Shown here: one piece after another, positions 8,469 to 16,728 of the stretch | How positions within the stretch are numbered: position 1 is the stretch's first letter | How the letters are laid out: every line of letters begins with the position of its first letter | Source of the DNA: an uncultured Oscillospiraceae bacterium | GTDB taxonomy: Bacteria; Bacillota; Clostridia; Oscillospirales; Oscillospiraceae | Length of the DNA stretch: 64,000 nt | Direction of reading: 5' to 3' | Assembly: GCA_944385365.1 (NCBI GenBank) | Contig: CALWWW010000007.1 | Span: 1-64,000, forward strand | Made by a program: the position numbers and the translations under genes | The notes under the pieces: model-generated | What the model was told of the DNA's origin: nothing | The model's input: the letters and a program-made list of their open reading frames with translations, nothing else | Database searches by the model: none

Positions 8469-8680
8469 TAAAAGTTTACTCGATTTTTTCAAAAATCGCA
8501 GGGGTCCAGGGGGCGGCGCCCCCGGTCGCCCCGCGCACGGGGCGAAACTCCCCAGTCGTTTCCCCCGCCCGCCGCAGCGGGCGGAATCCCCGGCCAAAGG
8601 CAATGGTCCCCGACGCCGCCCCAGTGGGGTGGACGTCGGGGACCATTTTCGCGCCATAAGAGATCGAGTAAAACTTTTTA
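8469..8680. repeat. Modular intergenic repeat, copy C (fills a convergent gap)
   Basis: This copy spans the whole interval between two convergent stop codons (8463 and 8678-8680). It has the AAAGTTTACTCGAT motif at its left end and, inverted, ATCGAGTAAAACTTTTTA at its right end, the last three bases being the stop codon of the CNNM gene. Inside are GC mini-hairpins (CGCCCCGCGCACGGGGCG, CGCCCGCCGCAGCGGGCG) and a long stem ATGGTCCCCGACG/CGTCGGGGACCAT. The big stem differs in sequence from that of copies B, D-G but holds the same position. Confidence 0.8.
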
Positions 8681-10000
8681 TTGAAGGTGTTTTCTGACCA
8701 GAGCGGTGACAATCCTCCGGTCCTCGATGGCTTCCACGTGGATTTCCAGACCGTAGGCTTCCACGTCCAGGGTGGCCCCATCCTCGGGGATGGTGTTGAG
8801 ACGGCTGAACACCAGACCGCCCAGGGTGTCAAACTCCAAATCCTCCGGCAGTTCCACGTCCAGGGCTTCGGCCACATCGTCAATGTGGGCTGTGCCGGTG
8901 ATGCGCCACAGGCCCGGTTCCACCACCTCAATATCCACAGGCTCCGACGGGTCAAATTCATCGTAGATTTTGCCCACGATTTCCTCCACCAGGTCCTCCA
9001 TGGTGATCAGACCGGCCATTGCGCCGTATTCGTCCACCACCACGGCCAGATGGATTTTCTGAGACTGCATATCCCGCAGCAGGGAAGTGGCTTTCAGCGT
9101 GTCGGGGACGCAGTAGGCCGGGCGCAGCAGGTCTTTCAGGGGCTTGGGGGCGTCGCCGGTCCGGTCCAGCAGAAAGACACGGGCGCTGAGAATGCCCACC
9201 ACATCGTCTTCGTCCTCGTCGTACACCGGATAGCGGGACAGGCCTGTTTGCCGGATGGTTTCCATAATTTCACCGTCGGAGGCGTCCAGGGGGATGGCCG
9301 TCACATCGGAAACATGGGTCATCACATCCCGCGCCATGGCGTCACCGAAGTCAAAGACGTTTTCAATCCACTCTTTTTCTTCGCTTTCGATGGCCCCGCG
9401 GGCTTCGCCCAGGTCCACCATCATGCGGATTTCTTCCTCGGTGACGGCCTCTTCCTCGGCTTCCACCTTCATGTGGAGCAGCCGCAGCAGGCCATTAGTG
9501 GACGCCGACAGCAGCCAGATAACGGGCCGCATGACAAAGTACAATGCCGACACCACGCCGCAGGACAGCTTCGCCACTTCCAGGGGCTTCTGCATGGCGA
9601 TGCGCTTGGGCGTCAGTTCGCCCAGTACCAGGGTGAAATACGATAAAATAATGGTGATGACAATCACGGCCAGGGTGTCCAAAGCGTTTACGGGAATGGA
9701 CTGGAAGCCTAGGTCGTGGTACAGCCAGTTCACCAGCACATCGGAAAAATTTTCGGCGGCGAAGGCACTGGCCAGAAATCCGGCCAGGGTGATGCCGATT
9801 TGGATGGTGGAGAGGAATCCGGCCGGTTCCTCCACCAGCTTTAACAGACGGGGTGCCGTCTTGTCGCCGTCCTCGGCCAGCTTCCGCAGCCGGGCCGGGC
9901 TGAGGGAAATGACGGCAATCTCCGTCATGGCGAAAAAGGCATTGAGAAGAATCAGAAAAAATTGCAGAAATAATTGTTGGGGTATACTGTCCAAGAACAT
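8678..10000 (-). CDS. CNNM/HlyC/CorC-type membrane protein with CBS domains
   Basis: A 440-residue protein with the full family layout: an N-terminal CNNM (DUF21) transmembrane domain of about 190 residues starting [17 protein letters not shown], a CBS-pair module around 205-330 ([28 protein letters not shown]) and a C-terminal CorC_HlyC domain. Family members are implicated in Mg2+ or Co2+ export or resistance and bind nucleotides at the CBS pair. The older hemolysin name has little support. It has a consensus promoter 180 bp upstream and a structured leader, suggesting ion- or metabolite-controlled expression (inference). Confidence 0.85.
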   Translation of the reverse strand: MFLDSIPQQLFLQFFLILLNAFFAMTEIAVISLSPARLRKLAEDGDKTAPRLLKLVEEPAGFLSTIQIGITLAGFLASAFAAENFSDVLVNWLYHDLGFQSIPVNALDTLAVIVITIILSYFTLVLGELTPKRIAMQKPLEVAKLSCGVVSALYFVMRPVIWLLSASTNGLLRLLHMKVEAEEEAVTEEEIRMMVDLGEARGAIESEEKEWIENVFDFGDAMARDVMTHVSDVTAIPLDASDGEIMETIRQTGLSRYPVYDEDEDDVVGILSARVFLLDRTGDAPKPLKDLLRPAYCVPDTLKATSLLRDMQSQKIHLAVVVDEYGAMAGLITMEDLVEEIVGKIYDEFDPSEPVDIEVVEPGLWRITGTAHIDDVAEALDVELPEDLEFDTLGGLVFSRLNTIPEDGATLDVEAYGLEIHVEAIEDRRIVTALVRKHLQ

Positions 10001-10177
10001 TCTCTCCTTTTTGATACGGCGGAACGGGGCTATGTAGGGACGGGCAAAGCGTAAAAGAGCACGACCTCCCGCAGACGCGGCAGACCATGCTCTATCCTAT
10101 GCGGTATTCGGTTCGGTTGTCGTCGCTGGTGTCGTCCTGGGACATGGCGTGGCACCGGTTCCTTTCCAATGATACTG
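10001..10177 (-). promoter_or_regulatory. Structured 5' leader of the CNNM gene, possible riboswitch or attenuator
   Basis: The predicted transcript has about 170 nt before the start codon. On the minus strand the 3' half contains GAGCA...TGCTC (plus 10088-10092 and 10057-10061) enclosing CCGCGTCTGCGG, followed by TTTT, which is terminator-like. The 5' half is GC-rich with several short complementary runs. I cannot match it to M-box, yybP-ykoY or another riboswitch class by eye. Confidence 0.45.
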
Positions 10178-10183
10178 GAGGGA

Positions 10184-10212
10184 ATTATACGGGCAGCGCT
10201 CTGCAAAGTCAA
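10184..10212 (-). promoter_or_regulatory. Consensus sigma-A promoter of the CNNM gene
   Basis: Minus-strand TTGACT (plus 10207-10212), a 17-bp spacer and a perfect TATAAT (plus 10184-10189). Confidence 0.85.
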
Positions 10213-10274
10213 GGCGGAACGTGTTATTCTAACGAAATCTTTATATAAAACGGACCTGCTGCAGGATGGCGGTA

Positions 10275-10680
10275 AAAAATATAAAAGTTTTACTCGATTT
10301 TTTTCTTATGAGGGCTGCCCACCACCCGTGTGTCTGCGGTGCTCGCCGGGCCTTTTCCGCCATGGCGGCGGTGCGGCTTCTTGCCATACATCCAGTATGG
10401 CTGCGAAACCACACCTTGCCCTGACGCAAAATTCCTCGCCGACCACTCTTGCCAACGGGCGGCGGACAGCCCAAATCGCGGGGACCAGGGGCAGAGCCCC
10501 GGTCGCCCGCCGCAGCGGGCGAAATACCCGCCCGTCGCAACGGACGAAACACCCGCGCCGCGCACGGCGCGAAATCTCCAGTCGTCCAAAGCGCCATCCG
10601 CAGATGGCGCAATCCCCGCGGCAAAGCCGCAAGGCCGCCGTCCCCACCCCAAAGTGGGTGGCGGACGGCGGCCTTATGTT
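10275..10680 (+). repeat. Modular intergenic repeat, copy D (long form)
   Basis: Same ends as the short copies, but after AAAGTTTTACTCGATTTTTTT it carries about 170 extra bp (from CTTATGAGGGCTGCCCACC to CAGCCCAAATCGC). This insert is nearly identical to that in copies E and F and includes CCATACATCCAGTATGG. Then follow five mini-hairpins with different stems around a shared GCA loop and the terminal GGCCGCCGTCCCC stem. Short open frames across it differ between copies and look non-coding. Confidence 0.85.
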
Positions 10681-10717
10681 ACGCGTTGAGGAACTACACA
10701 GCACCATCGTTTTTGTG

Positions 10718-10930
10718 ATGTAGGGCGGGACCTATGTGTCCCGCCGCCGATACGCACCATCGGCCATCCTCAACGTAGGGGCCGGCATCCCTGACGGCCC
10801 CGAACGGAATGCGCCATGGACGCGTCAAGGATGCCGCGTCCTACGAAACGGTTACGCATTCGCCCCCATGCACCGGTCAACGTAACCCGATACGGCGCGG
10901 CGGCACACGCAGGTGCCGCCCTACGAACAT
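10718..10930. repeat. Cluster of a second palindromic repeat (GTAGGG...CCCTAC family)
   Basis: At least four units: GTAGGGCGGGACC.../...CCCGCCG, GTAGGGGCCGGCATCC...GACGGCCCC, GCGTCAAGGATGCCGCGTCCTACG and GGCGGCACACGCAGGTGCCGCCCTACG. Each is a short hairpin edged by GTAGGG or its complement. Nearly the same series recurs at 16.2 kb. No gene is apparent in this gap between copies D and E. Confidence 0.65.
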
Positions 10931-10985
10931 GGATGGACTGCCCTGCGTGGTTTGCAAGGCGGGTACATCATCGAACACGGTACGA

Positions 10986-11391
10986 CATAAGGCCGCCGTC
11001 CTCCACCCGCGATGGGGTGGGGACGGCGGTCTTAGGGCTTACGCCCTGGGGGTTGCGCCCGTTGCGACGGGCGCTTAGGGACGATGGGGTGTTTCGCTGG
11101 CTGCGGCCAGCGGGAATTTCGCGCCGTGCACGGCGCGGGTATTTCGCCCGCTGCGTCGGGCGACCGGGGGCGCTGCCCCCTGGACCCCTGCGATTTGGGC
11201 TGTCCGCCTCCCGTTGGCAAGAGTGGTCGGCGAGAAATTTTGCGTCAGGGCAAGGTGTGGTTTCGCAGCCATACTGGATGTATGGCAAGAAGCCGCACCG
11301 CCGCCATGGCGGAAAAGGCTCGGCGAGCACCGCAGACACACGGGTGGTGGGCAGCCCTCATAAGAAAAAAATCGAGTAAAACTTTTTATTG
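10986..11391 (-). repeat. Modular intergenic repeat, copy E (long form, inverted)
   Basis: Inverted relative to copy D and of the same length. It reads from the terminal stem (GGCCGCCGTCC...) through mini-hairpins (CGCCCGTTGCGACGGGCG, CTGGCTGCGGCCAG, CGCGCCGTGCACGGCGCG) to the long-form insert and ATCGAGTAAAACTTTTTA. It ends 24 bp from the stop codon of hpt, so relative to that gene it has the usual polarity. Confidence 0.85.
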
Positions 11392-11414
11392 TTTGGCGTT
11401 TGCCATGGGGCAAC

Positions 11415-11969
11415 TCAGTCGGCGTAGACCTCGGGCTTGAGGATGCCGATATAGGGCAGATTGCGGTAATAGTTGGCGTAGTCCAGGCCGTAACCCACCA
11501 CAAACTCATCGGGAATATCAAAGCCGCAGTAATCGGTTTTGAGCTCCGCCGGGTGGCGGTCCACCTTATCCAGGAAGCTGATGGTCCGGATGGAGGCGGG
11601 CTTTCTGGCGCCGAAGAAGTCCTTCAAATAGGAGAGGGTCAGGCCGGAATCGATGATATCCTCCACCAGCACCACATGACGGCCGGTGATATCGGTATCC
11701 AGGTCCTTGATCAGCTTGACAACGCCGGAGGACTTGGAACCCGCGCCGTAGCTGGACACGGAAATAAAGTCCATATCGATGTTGCACTGCATCTGACGGC
11801 ACAGATCGATGTAGAAGAAGGACGCGCCCTTGAGGACACAGACCATAACGGGCTTCTTGTCCTTGTACTCGGCGGCCAGCTCCATGCCCAGGGCTTCCAC
11901 CCGGGCCGCGATCTGCTTCTCCGTGAAGAGAATCTGGGAAATGTCGTTTTCGGGCGTGGTAATTCTCAT
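11415..11969 (-). CDS. hpt: Hypoxanthine phosphoribosyltransferase
   Basis: A 184-residue cytosolic enzyme converting hypoxanthine (often also guanine) and PRPP to IMP/GMP in purine salvage. The type I phosphoribosyltransferase loop VVLVEDIIDSGLTL lies at about 99-112, and the flexible-loop segment SVSSYGAGSKSSG at 70-82. Length is normal. The start ATG at 11969 is chosen over an upstream in-frame one because it matches family N-termini and follows GGAAG. It is the last gene of a purA-purB-hpt minus-strand operon, grouping the AMP branch of synthesis with salvage. Confidence 0.93.
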   Translation of the reverse strand: MRITTPENDISQILFTEKQIAARVEALGMELAAEYKDKKPVMVCVLKGASFFYIDLCRQMQCNIDMDFISVSSYGAGSKSSGVVKLIKDLDTDITGRHVVLVEDIIDSGLTLSYLKDFFGARKPASIRTISFLDKVDRHPAELKTDYCGFDIPDEFVVGYGLDYANYYRNLPYIGILKPEVYAD

Positions 11970-11985
11970 GAATCCTATCTTCCTT

Positions 11986-13404
11986 TTACAGATTGATATC
12001 CTCAGCCGACAGCGTGCCGACTTCCTTGGCTTTGGCCAGACAGATGTTGGCGTAACGCTCCACCTGCTCGGGGCAGCGGCCAATGTACAGCTTGGGGTCC
12101 AGAACCGTGCGGATTTCCTCCAGCGTCAGACCGAAGGCGCTGTCACCGGCCAGACGCTCCAGCAGGTCGCAGGTCAATCCCTCTTTCATCCGGGCCGTGG
12201 CGGCCATGGAGTGGGTGCGGATGATCTCATGGAGCTGCTGGCGGTCGCCGCCGCGCTTGACGGCCTCCATCATCAGGTTTTCCGTGGCGATGAAGGGCAG
12301 ATACTCCATGACGAACTTCTCCACGATCTTCTCGTTGACGTGGAGACCCTTGGTGACGTTCTGCATCAGCCGCAGAACGGCGTCGCAGCACAGGAAGCCC
12401 TCGGGCAGGCTGATGCGGCGGTTGGCGGAATCGTCCAACGTCCGCTCCATCCACTGGGTGGAGGCGGTCATGGGGGCGTTCAGCGCGTCGGCCATGATGT
12501 AACGGGACAGGGAACAGATGCGCTCGGAACGCATGGGGTTGCGCTTGTAGGGCATGGCAGAGGAGCCCACCTGCTTCGTCTCGAAGGGTTCCTCCACCTG
12601 ACGGTCGTGCTGGAGCAGCCGCAGGTCGTTGGCGAAGCGGTAGCAGCTCTGACCGATGGAGGACAGAACGTTGAGAATCCGGCTGTCCAGCTTCCGGGGG
12701 TACGTCTGACCGCAGACGTCGTAGCAGCGGTCAAAGCCGAACTCCGAGGCAATCTGCCGGTTCATCTCGTCGATTTTGGCCGTGTCTCCGGCGAACAGCT
12801 CCATAAAGGAAGCCTCGGTGCCGGTGGTGCCGCGGCAGCCCAGGAAGCGGATGGCGCCGATGACGTCGTCCAGCTCCTCCATGTCCAGCATCAGGTCCTG
12901 GAGCCACAGGCTGGCCCGCTTGCCCACGGTGACCAGCTGGGCGGGCTGATAATGAGTATAGCCCAGGGCGGGCATGGAGCGGTATTCCAGGGCGAAGTTG
13001 GCCAGATTTTCAATGACGGCGGCCAGCTGCTTCCGGAGATACAGCAGGGCGTCCCGATACAGCACCAGGTCGGCGTTGTCGGTGACATAGCAGCTGGTGG
13101 CGCCCAGGTGGATGATGCCTTTTGCCAGGGGGCAGTTGAGGCCGTAGGCGTAGATGTGGGCCATGACGTCGTGGCGGATTTCCGCCTCCTTGGCGGCGGC
13201 AGCCTCGAAGTCGATGGGGGCGATGCCCTTCACCAGCTCGTCCACCTGCTCCTGGGTCACAGGCAGGCCCAGATTGTGCTCGGCCCGGGCCAGGGCAATC
13301 CACAGCCGCCGCCACGTCTCAATGCGCTTCTCGGCGGAGAACTGGCGCAGCATAAACTGGGATGCGTAACGGGACGACAGGGGGCTTTCGTAACGGTCGG
13401 TCAT
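11986..13404 (-). CDS. purB: Adenylosuccinate lyase
   Basis: A 472-residue member of the fumarase/aspartase superfamily. It carries out two beta-eliminations, SAICAR to AICAR and adenylosuccinate to AMP. The superfamily signature GSSAMPYKRNP is at about 280-290, with conserved HLGATSCYVTDNAD near 99 and THYQPAQ near 150. The ATG at 13404 is preferred: a GTG 9 bp upstream lies against the GGAGG and is too close to it. It lies 31 bp after purA and 16 bp before hpt, in the same direction. Confidence 0.95.
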   Translation of the reverse strand: MTDRYESPLSSRYASQFMLRQFSAEKRIETWRRLWIALARAEHNLGLPVTQEQVDELVKGIAPIDFEAAAAKEAEIRHDVMAHIYAYGLNCPLAKGIIHLGATSCYVTDNADLVLYRDALLYLRKQLAAVIENLANFALEYRSMPALGYTHYQPAQLVTVGKRASLWLQDLMLDMEELDDVIGAIRFLGCRGTTGTEASFMELFAGDTAKIDEMNRQIASEFGFDRCYDVCGQTYPRKLDSRILNVLSSIGQSCYRFANDLRLLQHDRQVEEPFETKQVGSSAMPYKRNPMRSERICSLSRYIMADALNAPMTASTQWMERTLDDSANRRISLPEGFLCCDAVLRLMQNVTKGLHVNEKIVEKFVMEYLPFIATENLMMEAVKRGGDRQQLHEIIRTHSMAATARMKEGLTCDLLERLAGDSAFGLTLEEIRTVLDPKLYIGRCPEQVERYANICLAKAKEVGTLSAEDINL

Positions 13405-13435
13405 TCTCTCCACTCCTCCTTCTGGTCAGACAGCA

Positions 13436-14710
13436 TCAGCGCAGGATGATGGCGTCGCGCTCGGGACCCACGGACACATAGCCGATGTGGCAGCCGATGG
13501 CCTTTTCCACATAGAGCACATAGTCCTGGGCGGCCTTGGGCAGGTCCTCCCAGCGGCGGACACCGGAGATGTCCTCTTTCCAGCCGTCCAGATACTCAAT
13601 GACGGGCTTGGCATCGTTCAGGTCCACGGGGAAGGGGAACTCGTCAGTCATCTCACCGTGGAGCTCATAGCGGGCGCAGACGGGAATCTTGTCCATGTAG
13701 GAGAGAATGTCCATCTTGGTCAGGGCGATGTTGGTAGCGCCCTGCATCTGGACGCCGTAGCGGGTGGCTACGATATCGATGGGGCCCACGCGGCGGGGAC
13801 GGCCCGTGGAGACGCCGTATTCGCCACCGGCCTCGCGGAGCTTGTCGGCCTCTTCACCGAACCACTCGCAGGTGAAGGGACCCTCGCCCACGCAGGTGGA
13901 ATAAGCCTTGACCACGCCGATAACCTCGTCCAGCTTGATGCCGGGGCAGCCCGCGCCCACGGGGGCATAGGCGGCGATGGCGTTGGAGGAAGTGGTGTAG
14001 GGGATGATGCCGAAGTCCAGATCGCGCAGCGCGCCCAGCTGGGCCTCGAACAGGAACTTCTTGCCGGCGGCCTGGGCGTCCCGCAGGAAGGTGACGGTGT
14101 TGCAGATAAAGGGCTTGATCTTGCTGCCGAACTCCTCCAGCCAGGCCAGCATGTCCTCCAGCTTGTAGGGCTGAGCGCCGTAGACCTTCTCCACCGTCAG
14201 GTTCTTCCACTCCAGAATGTCGGCCAGATGGGCCTTGAGGTGCTCGGGGTGGAACAGCTCACCGGCCAGAATGACCTTCTTCTGGTACTTGTCGCTGTAG
14301 AACGGAGCAATGCCGCGCTTGGTGGAGCCGTATTTTTTGTCCTTGAGCCGGGCCTCCTCCAGGGAGTCCAGGTCCCGGTGATAGGGCAGCAGCAGGGGAG
14401 TGCGCTCGGAGATTTTCAGGTTGTCGGGGGTGATGGACACACCGGCGGCCATGACGCCGCTCATCTCCTCCCACAGAGCTTCGCAGTCCAGGGCCACGCC
14501 GTTGCCGAGGATATTGACCACGCCCTTGCGGAAGATGCCGGAGGGCAGCAGGTGCAGGCCGAATTTGCCGTACTCGTTGATGACGGTGTGACCGGCGTTG
14601 CTGCCGCCCTGGTAACGGATGACAACATCATAGTCCTGGGTCACCAGATCGACCATGCGGCCCTTGCCCTCGTCGCCCCAGTTGATGCCTACAATCGCAC
14701 AATTAGACAT
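13436..14710 (-). CDS. purA: Adenylosuccinate synthetase
   Basis: A 424-residue GTP-dependent enzyme joining IMP and aspartate, the first committed step to AMP. The N-terminal P-loop is GINWGDEGKGRMVD (about 8-21), with GGSNAGHTV at about 38-46 and the C-terminal guanine-binding KMD segment (LTKMDIL). The start at 14710 follows GGAGGAACACACT. First gene of the operon with purB and hpt, driven by the promoter at 14795-14823. Confidence 0.95.
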   Translation of the reverse strand: MSNCAIVGINWGDEGKGRMVDLVTQDYDVVIRYQGGSNAGHTVINEYGKFGLHLLPSGIFRKGVVNILGNGVALDCEALWEEMSGVMAAGVSITPDNLKISERTPLLLPYHRDLDSLEEARLKDKKYGSTKRGIAPFYSDKYQKKVILAGELFHPEHLKAHLADILEWKNLTVEKVYGAQPYKLEDMLAWLEEFGSKIKPFICNTVTFLRDAQAAGKKFLFEAQLGALRDLDFGIIPYTTSSNAIAAYAPVGAGCPGIKLDEVIGVVKAYSTCVGEGPFTCEWFGEEADKLREAGGEYGVSTGRPRRVGPIDIVATRYGVQMQGATNIALTKMDILSYMDKIPVCARYELHGEMTDEFPFPVDLNDAKPVIEYLDGWKEDISGVRRWEDLPKAAQDYVLYVEKAIGCHIGYVSVGPERDAIILR

Positions 14711-14794
14711 AGTGTGTTCCTCCAATATCTGCCCGAAATTTTAAAATTCAGGATGTTACAGTGTCGGAGCGGCCACAAATGACCGCACAGATAC

Positions 14795-14823
14795 AGTATA
14801 ATACGATTTTGACGATTAGTAAA
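14795..14823 (-). promoter_or_regulatory. Sigma-A promoter of purA-purB-hpt
   Basis: Minus-strand TTTACT (plus 14818-14823), 17-bp spacer, TATACT (plus 14795-14800). The leader of about 80 nt shows no purine riboswitch or PurR box that I can recognise. Confidence 0.7.
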
Positions 14824-14878
14824 GTAAAATTGAAATTTTTGTTGATTTCAAATTTCTATCGCGCAGATGGGAAATATG

Positions 14879-14887
14879 TGATACAAT
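14879..14887 (+). promoter_or_regulatory. Extended -10 promoter of cysK
   Basis: TGATACAAT, with TACAAT at 14882-14887, lies 24 bp before the cysK start. The -35 region is not recognisable. Confidence 0.45.
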
Positions 14888-14911
14888 GGAGGGGCGAAAG
14901 GAGACATAGCC

Positions 14912-15841
14912 ATGCACACGTTTAGAGACATTACGGATTTGGTAGGCGGCACGCCCCTGCTGGAGCTGCGCAACTACGGGGTGCGCCACGGCCTGCGGGC
15001 TACGCTGCTGGCCAAATTGGAATATTTGAATCCCGCCGGCAGCGTCAAGGACCGGGCGGCGGTCTATATGATCCGCGACGCCGAGGAGCGGGGCCTGTTA
15101 CAGCCCGGCGGCACCATCATCGAGCCCACCTCCGGCAATACGGGCATCGGTTTGGCGGCGGTGGCGGCGGCCAAGGGCTACAAGGTGGTGCTGACCATGC
15201 CCGAGTCCATGAGCTTGGAGCGGCGGCAGCTGCTGGCGGCCTACGGCGCGGAACTGGTGCTGACCCCGGCGGCCAAGGGCATGCAGGGGGCCGTGGACGC
15301 GGCGGAAGCGCTGCAAAAGGAGACGCCCGGCAGCATTCTGGCCGGACAGTTCTCCAACCCGGCCAACGCCAGAGCCCATTATGAGACCACCGGCCCGGAA
15401 ATCTGGAACGACACCGACGGCAAAGTGGACATTTTTGTGGCCGGTGTCGGCACCGGCGGTACCCTGACCGGTGTGGGCCGCTATCTCAAGGAGCAGAACC
15501 CCAAGGTAAAGATTGTGGCGGTGGAACCGGCCAAGTCGCCCCTGTTGAGCCAGGGCAAGGCCGGACCCCACGGCATCCAGGGCATCGGCGCCAACTTCGT
15601 GCCGAAACTGCTGGACCGAACCATTTATGATGAAGTGCTCACCGTGGCCGAGGAGGACGCCTACGCCACAGGGCGGGAACTGGCCGCCGGAGAGGGTGTT
15701 CTGGTGGGTATCAGCTCCGCCGCCGCCGTTTGGGCTGCCGACCAGCTGGCCCAGCGGCCGGAGAACGCTGGAAAAACCATTGTGGCCCTGCTGCCCGACA
15801 CCGGCGACCGGTATCTGTCCACGCCGCTGTTCCAAAAATAA
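14912..15841 (+). CDS. cysK: Cysteine synthase A (O-acetylserine sulfhydrylase)
   Basis: A 309-residue PLP enzyme that makes cysteine from O-acetylserine and sulfide. The PLP lysine is Lys46 in [11 protein letters not shown]; the substrate loop TSGNTG is at 73-78; the phosphate-binding GTGGT is near residue 180. Length is standard. The ATG follows GAAAGGAGACATAGCC. It stands alone, divergent from purA, with no visible T-box or S-box leader. CysM or another beta-substituting relative is less likely given the motifs. Confidence 0.9.
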   Translation: MHTFRDITDLVGGTPLLELRNYGVRHGLRATLLAKLEYLNPAGSVKDRAAVYMIRDAEERGLLQPGGTIIEPTSGNTGIGLAAVAAAKGYKVVLTMPESMSLERRQLLAAYGAELVLTPAAKGMQGAVDAAEALQKETPGSILAGQFSNPANARAHYETTGPEIWNDTDGKVDIFVAGVGTGGTLTGVGRYLKEQNPKVKIVAVEPAKSPLLSQGKAGPHGIQGIGANFVPKLLDRTIYDEVLTVAEEDAYATGRELAAGEGVLVGISSAAAVWAADQLAQRPENAGKTIVALLPDTGDRYLSTPLFQK

Positions 15842-15921
15842 TTTCCAGATTTACCCTGAATGATGGCGGCGCGCTGCGGTCATACTACGTCTGTACCCAA
15901 TAAAAAGGAGGAACAAACGAT

Positions 15922-16080
15922 ATGAACGCCAACAAATGCATTGCCTGCACCGTCAAGAACTGCACCCATCACTGCGGCACTGAGAACTACTGCTCCCTGG
16001 AGAAGGTGAGCATCGGCACCCATGAGAGCAACCCCTCCATGGACCAGTGCACCGACTGCCTGTCCTTCTGCAAGAAGTAA
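15922..16080 (+). CDS. DUF1540 cysteine-rich small protein
   Basis: A 52-residue peptide, MNANKCIACTVKNC... to CLSFCKK, with eight Cys and two His. The CxxCxxxxCxxHCG start and C-terminal CxxCxxFC are the DUF1540 pattern, presumed to bind zinc. Function unknown; the family is common in Clostridia. The ribosome site AAAGGAGGAACAAACGAT is strong, and a perfect terminator follows at 16099, so it is a highly plausible separate gene. Confidence 0.85.
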   Translation: MNANKCIACTVKNCTHHCGTENYCSLEKVSIGTHESNPSMDQCTDCLSFCKK

Positions 16081-16098
16081 GACCGGCCTGACGCGGCA

Positions 16099-16139
16099 CA
16101 GTCTCCGAAACCTCACGGCTTCGGAGACTGTGTTTTTTT
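16099..16139 (+). terminator. Terminator of the DUF1540 gene
   Basis: Stem CAGTCTCCGAA / TTCGGAGACTG (16099-16109, 16120-16130) followed by TGTTTTTTTA. Confidence 0.9.
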
Positions 16140-16171
16140 ATTTGGAATGGAACTTGCGCCCGCATATCTGG

Positions 16172-16355
16172 TTTGTAGGGGACGGCATCTCTGACGGCCT
16201 TGGATGGACTGCCGATATGGAACGTAGGGCGGGACCTGTGTGTCCCGCCGTTGGGATGCACCATCAATCATCTTGGACGTAGGGGCCGGCATCCTTGACG
16301 GCCCCGGAAAGAATGCGGTGCGGGCGCGTCAAGGATGCCGCGCCCTACGGATGGG
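16172..16355. repeat. Second cluster of GTAGGG...CCCTAC palindromic repeats
   Basis: Units GTAGGGGACGGCATCTCTGA, GTAGGGCGGGACCTGTGTGT, GTAGGGGCCGGCATCCTTGA and GCGCGTCAAGGATGCCGCGC follow one another. The same order and near-identical sequences occur at 10.7-10.85 kb. In both places the cluster abuts a long-form modular repeat. Confidence 0.65.
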
Positions 16356-16360
16356 GTGCA

Positions 16361-16711
16361 AAGAAGGCCGCCATCCACCACCCGCGATGGGGTGGGGACG
16401 GCGGCCTTACGGCTGACGCCGTGGGGGTTGCGCCATCTGCGGATGGCGCTTTGGACGATTGGGGATTTCGCCCCGTGCGCGGTTTCCAAAGGCTCTGCCT
16501 TTGGAAACCGCGATTTGGGCTGCCCGCCGTTCGTTGGCAAGAGTGGTCGGCGAGGAATTTTGCGTCAGGCCAAGGTGTGGCTTTGCAGCCATACTGGATG
16601 TATGGCAAGGAGACACACCGCAGGCATGGCGGAAAAGGCCCGGCGAGCACCGCAGACACACGGACGGTGGGTAGCCCTTACAAGAAAAAAATCGAGTAAA
16701 ACTTTTATATT
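16361..16711 (-). repeat. Modular intergenic repeat, copy F (long form, inverted)
   Basis: Reads from the terminal stem (GGCCGCC.../GGACGGCGGCC) through CGCCATCTGCGGATGGCG and CCAAAGGCTCTGCCTTTGG (as in copy A) to the long-form insert and ATCGAGTAAAACTTTTAT. It ends 18 bp from the stop codon of the symporter gene, with the usual polarity. Confidence 0.85.
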
Positions 16712-16728
16712 TTGGTTCTGCGGCTCGT

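Noticed and set aside
10241..10723. Open frames of 90-190 codons inside repeat copies D, E and F (also 16268-16856 and 10816-11379)
   Set aside because: Frames and translations differ between nearly identical copies and run through hairpins. They are by-products of GC-rich repeat DNA.
14711..14794. Purine riboswitch in the purA leader
   Set aside because: The leader is only about 80 nt and lacks the conserved three-way junction loops of the purine aptamer.
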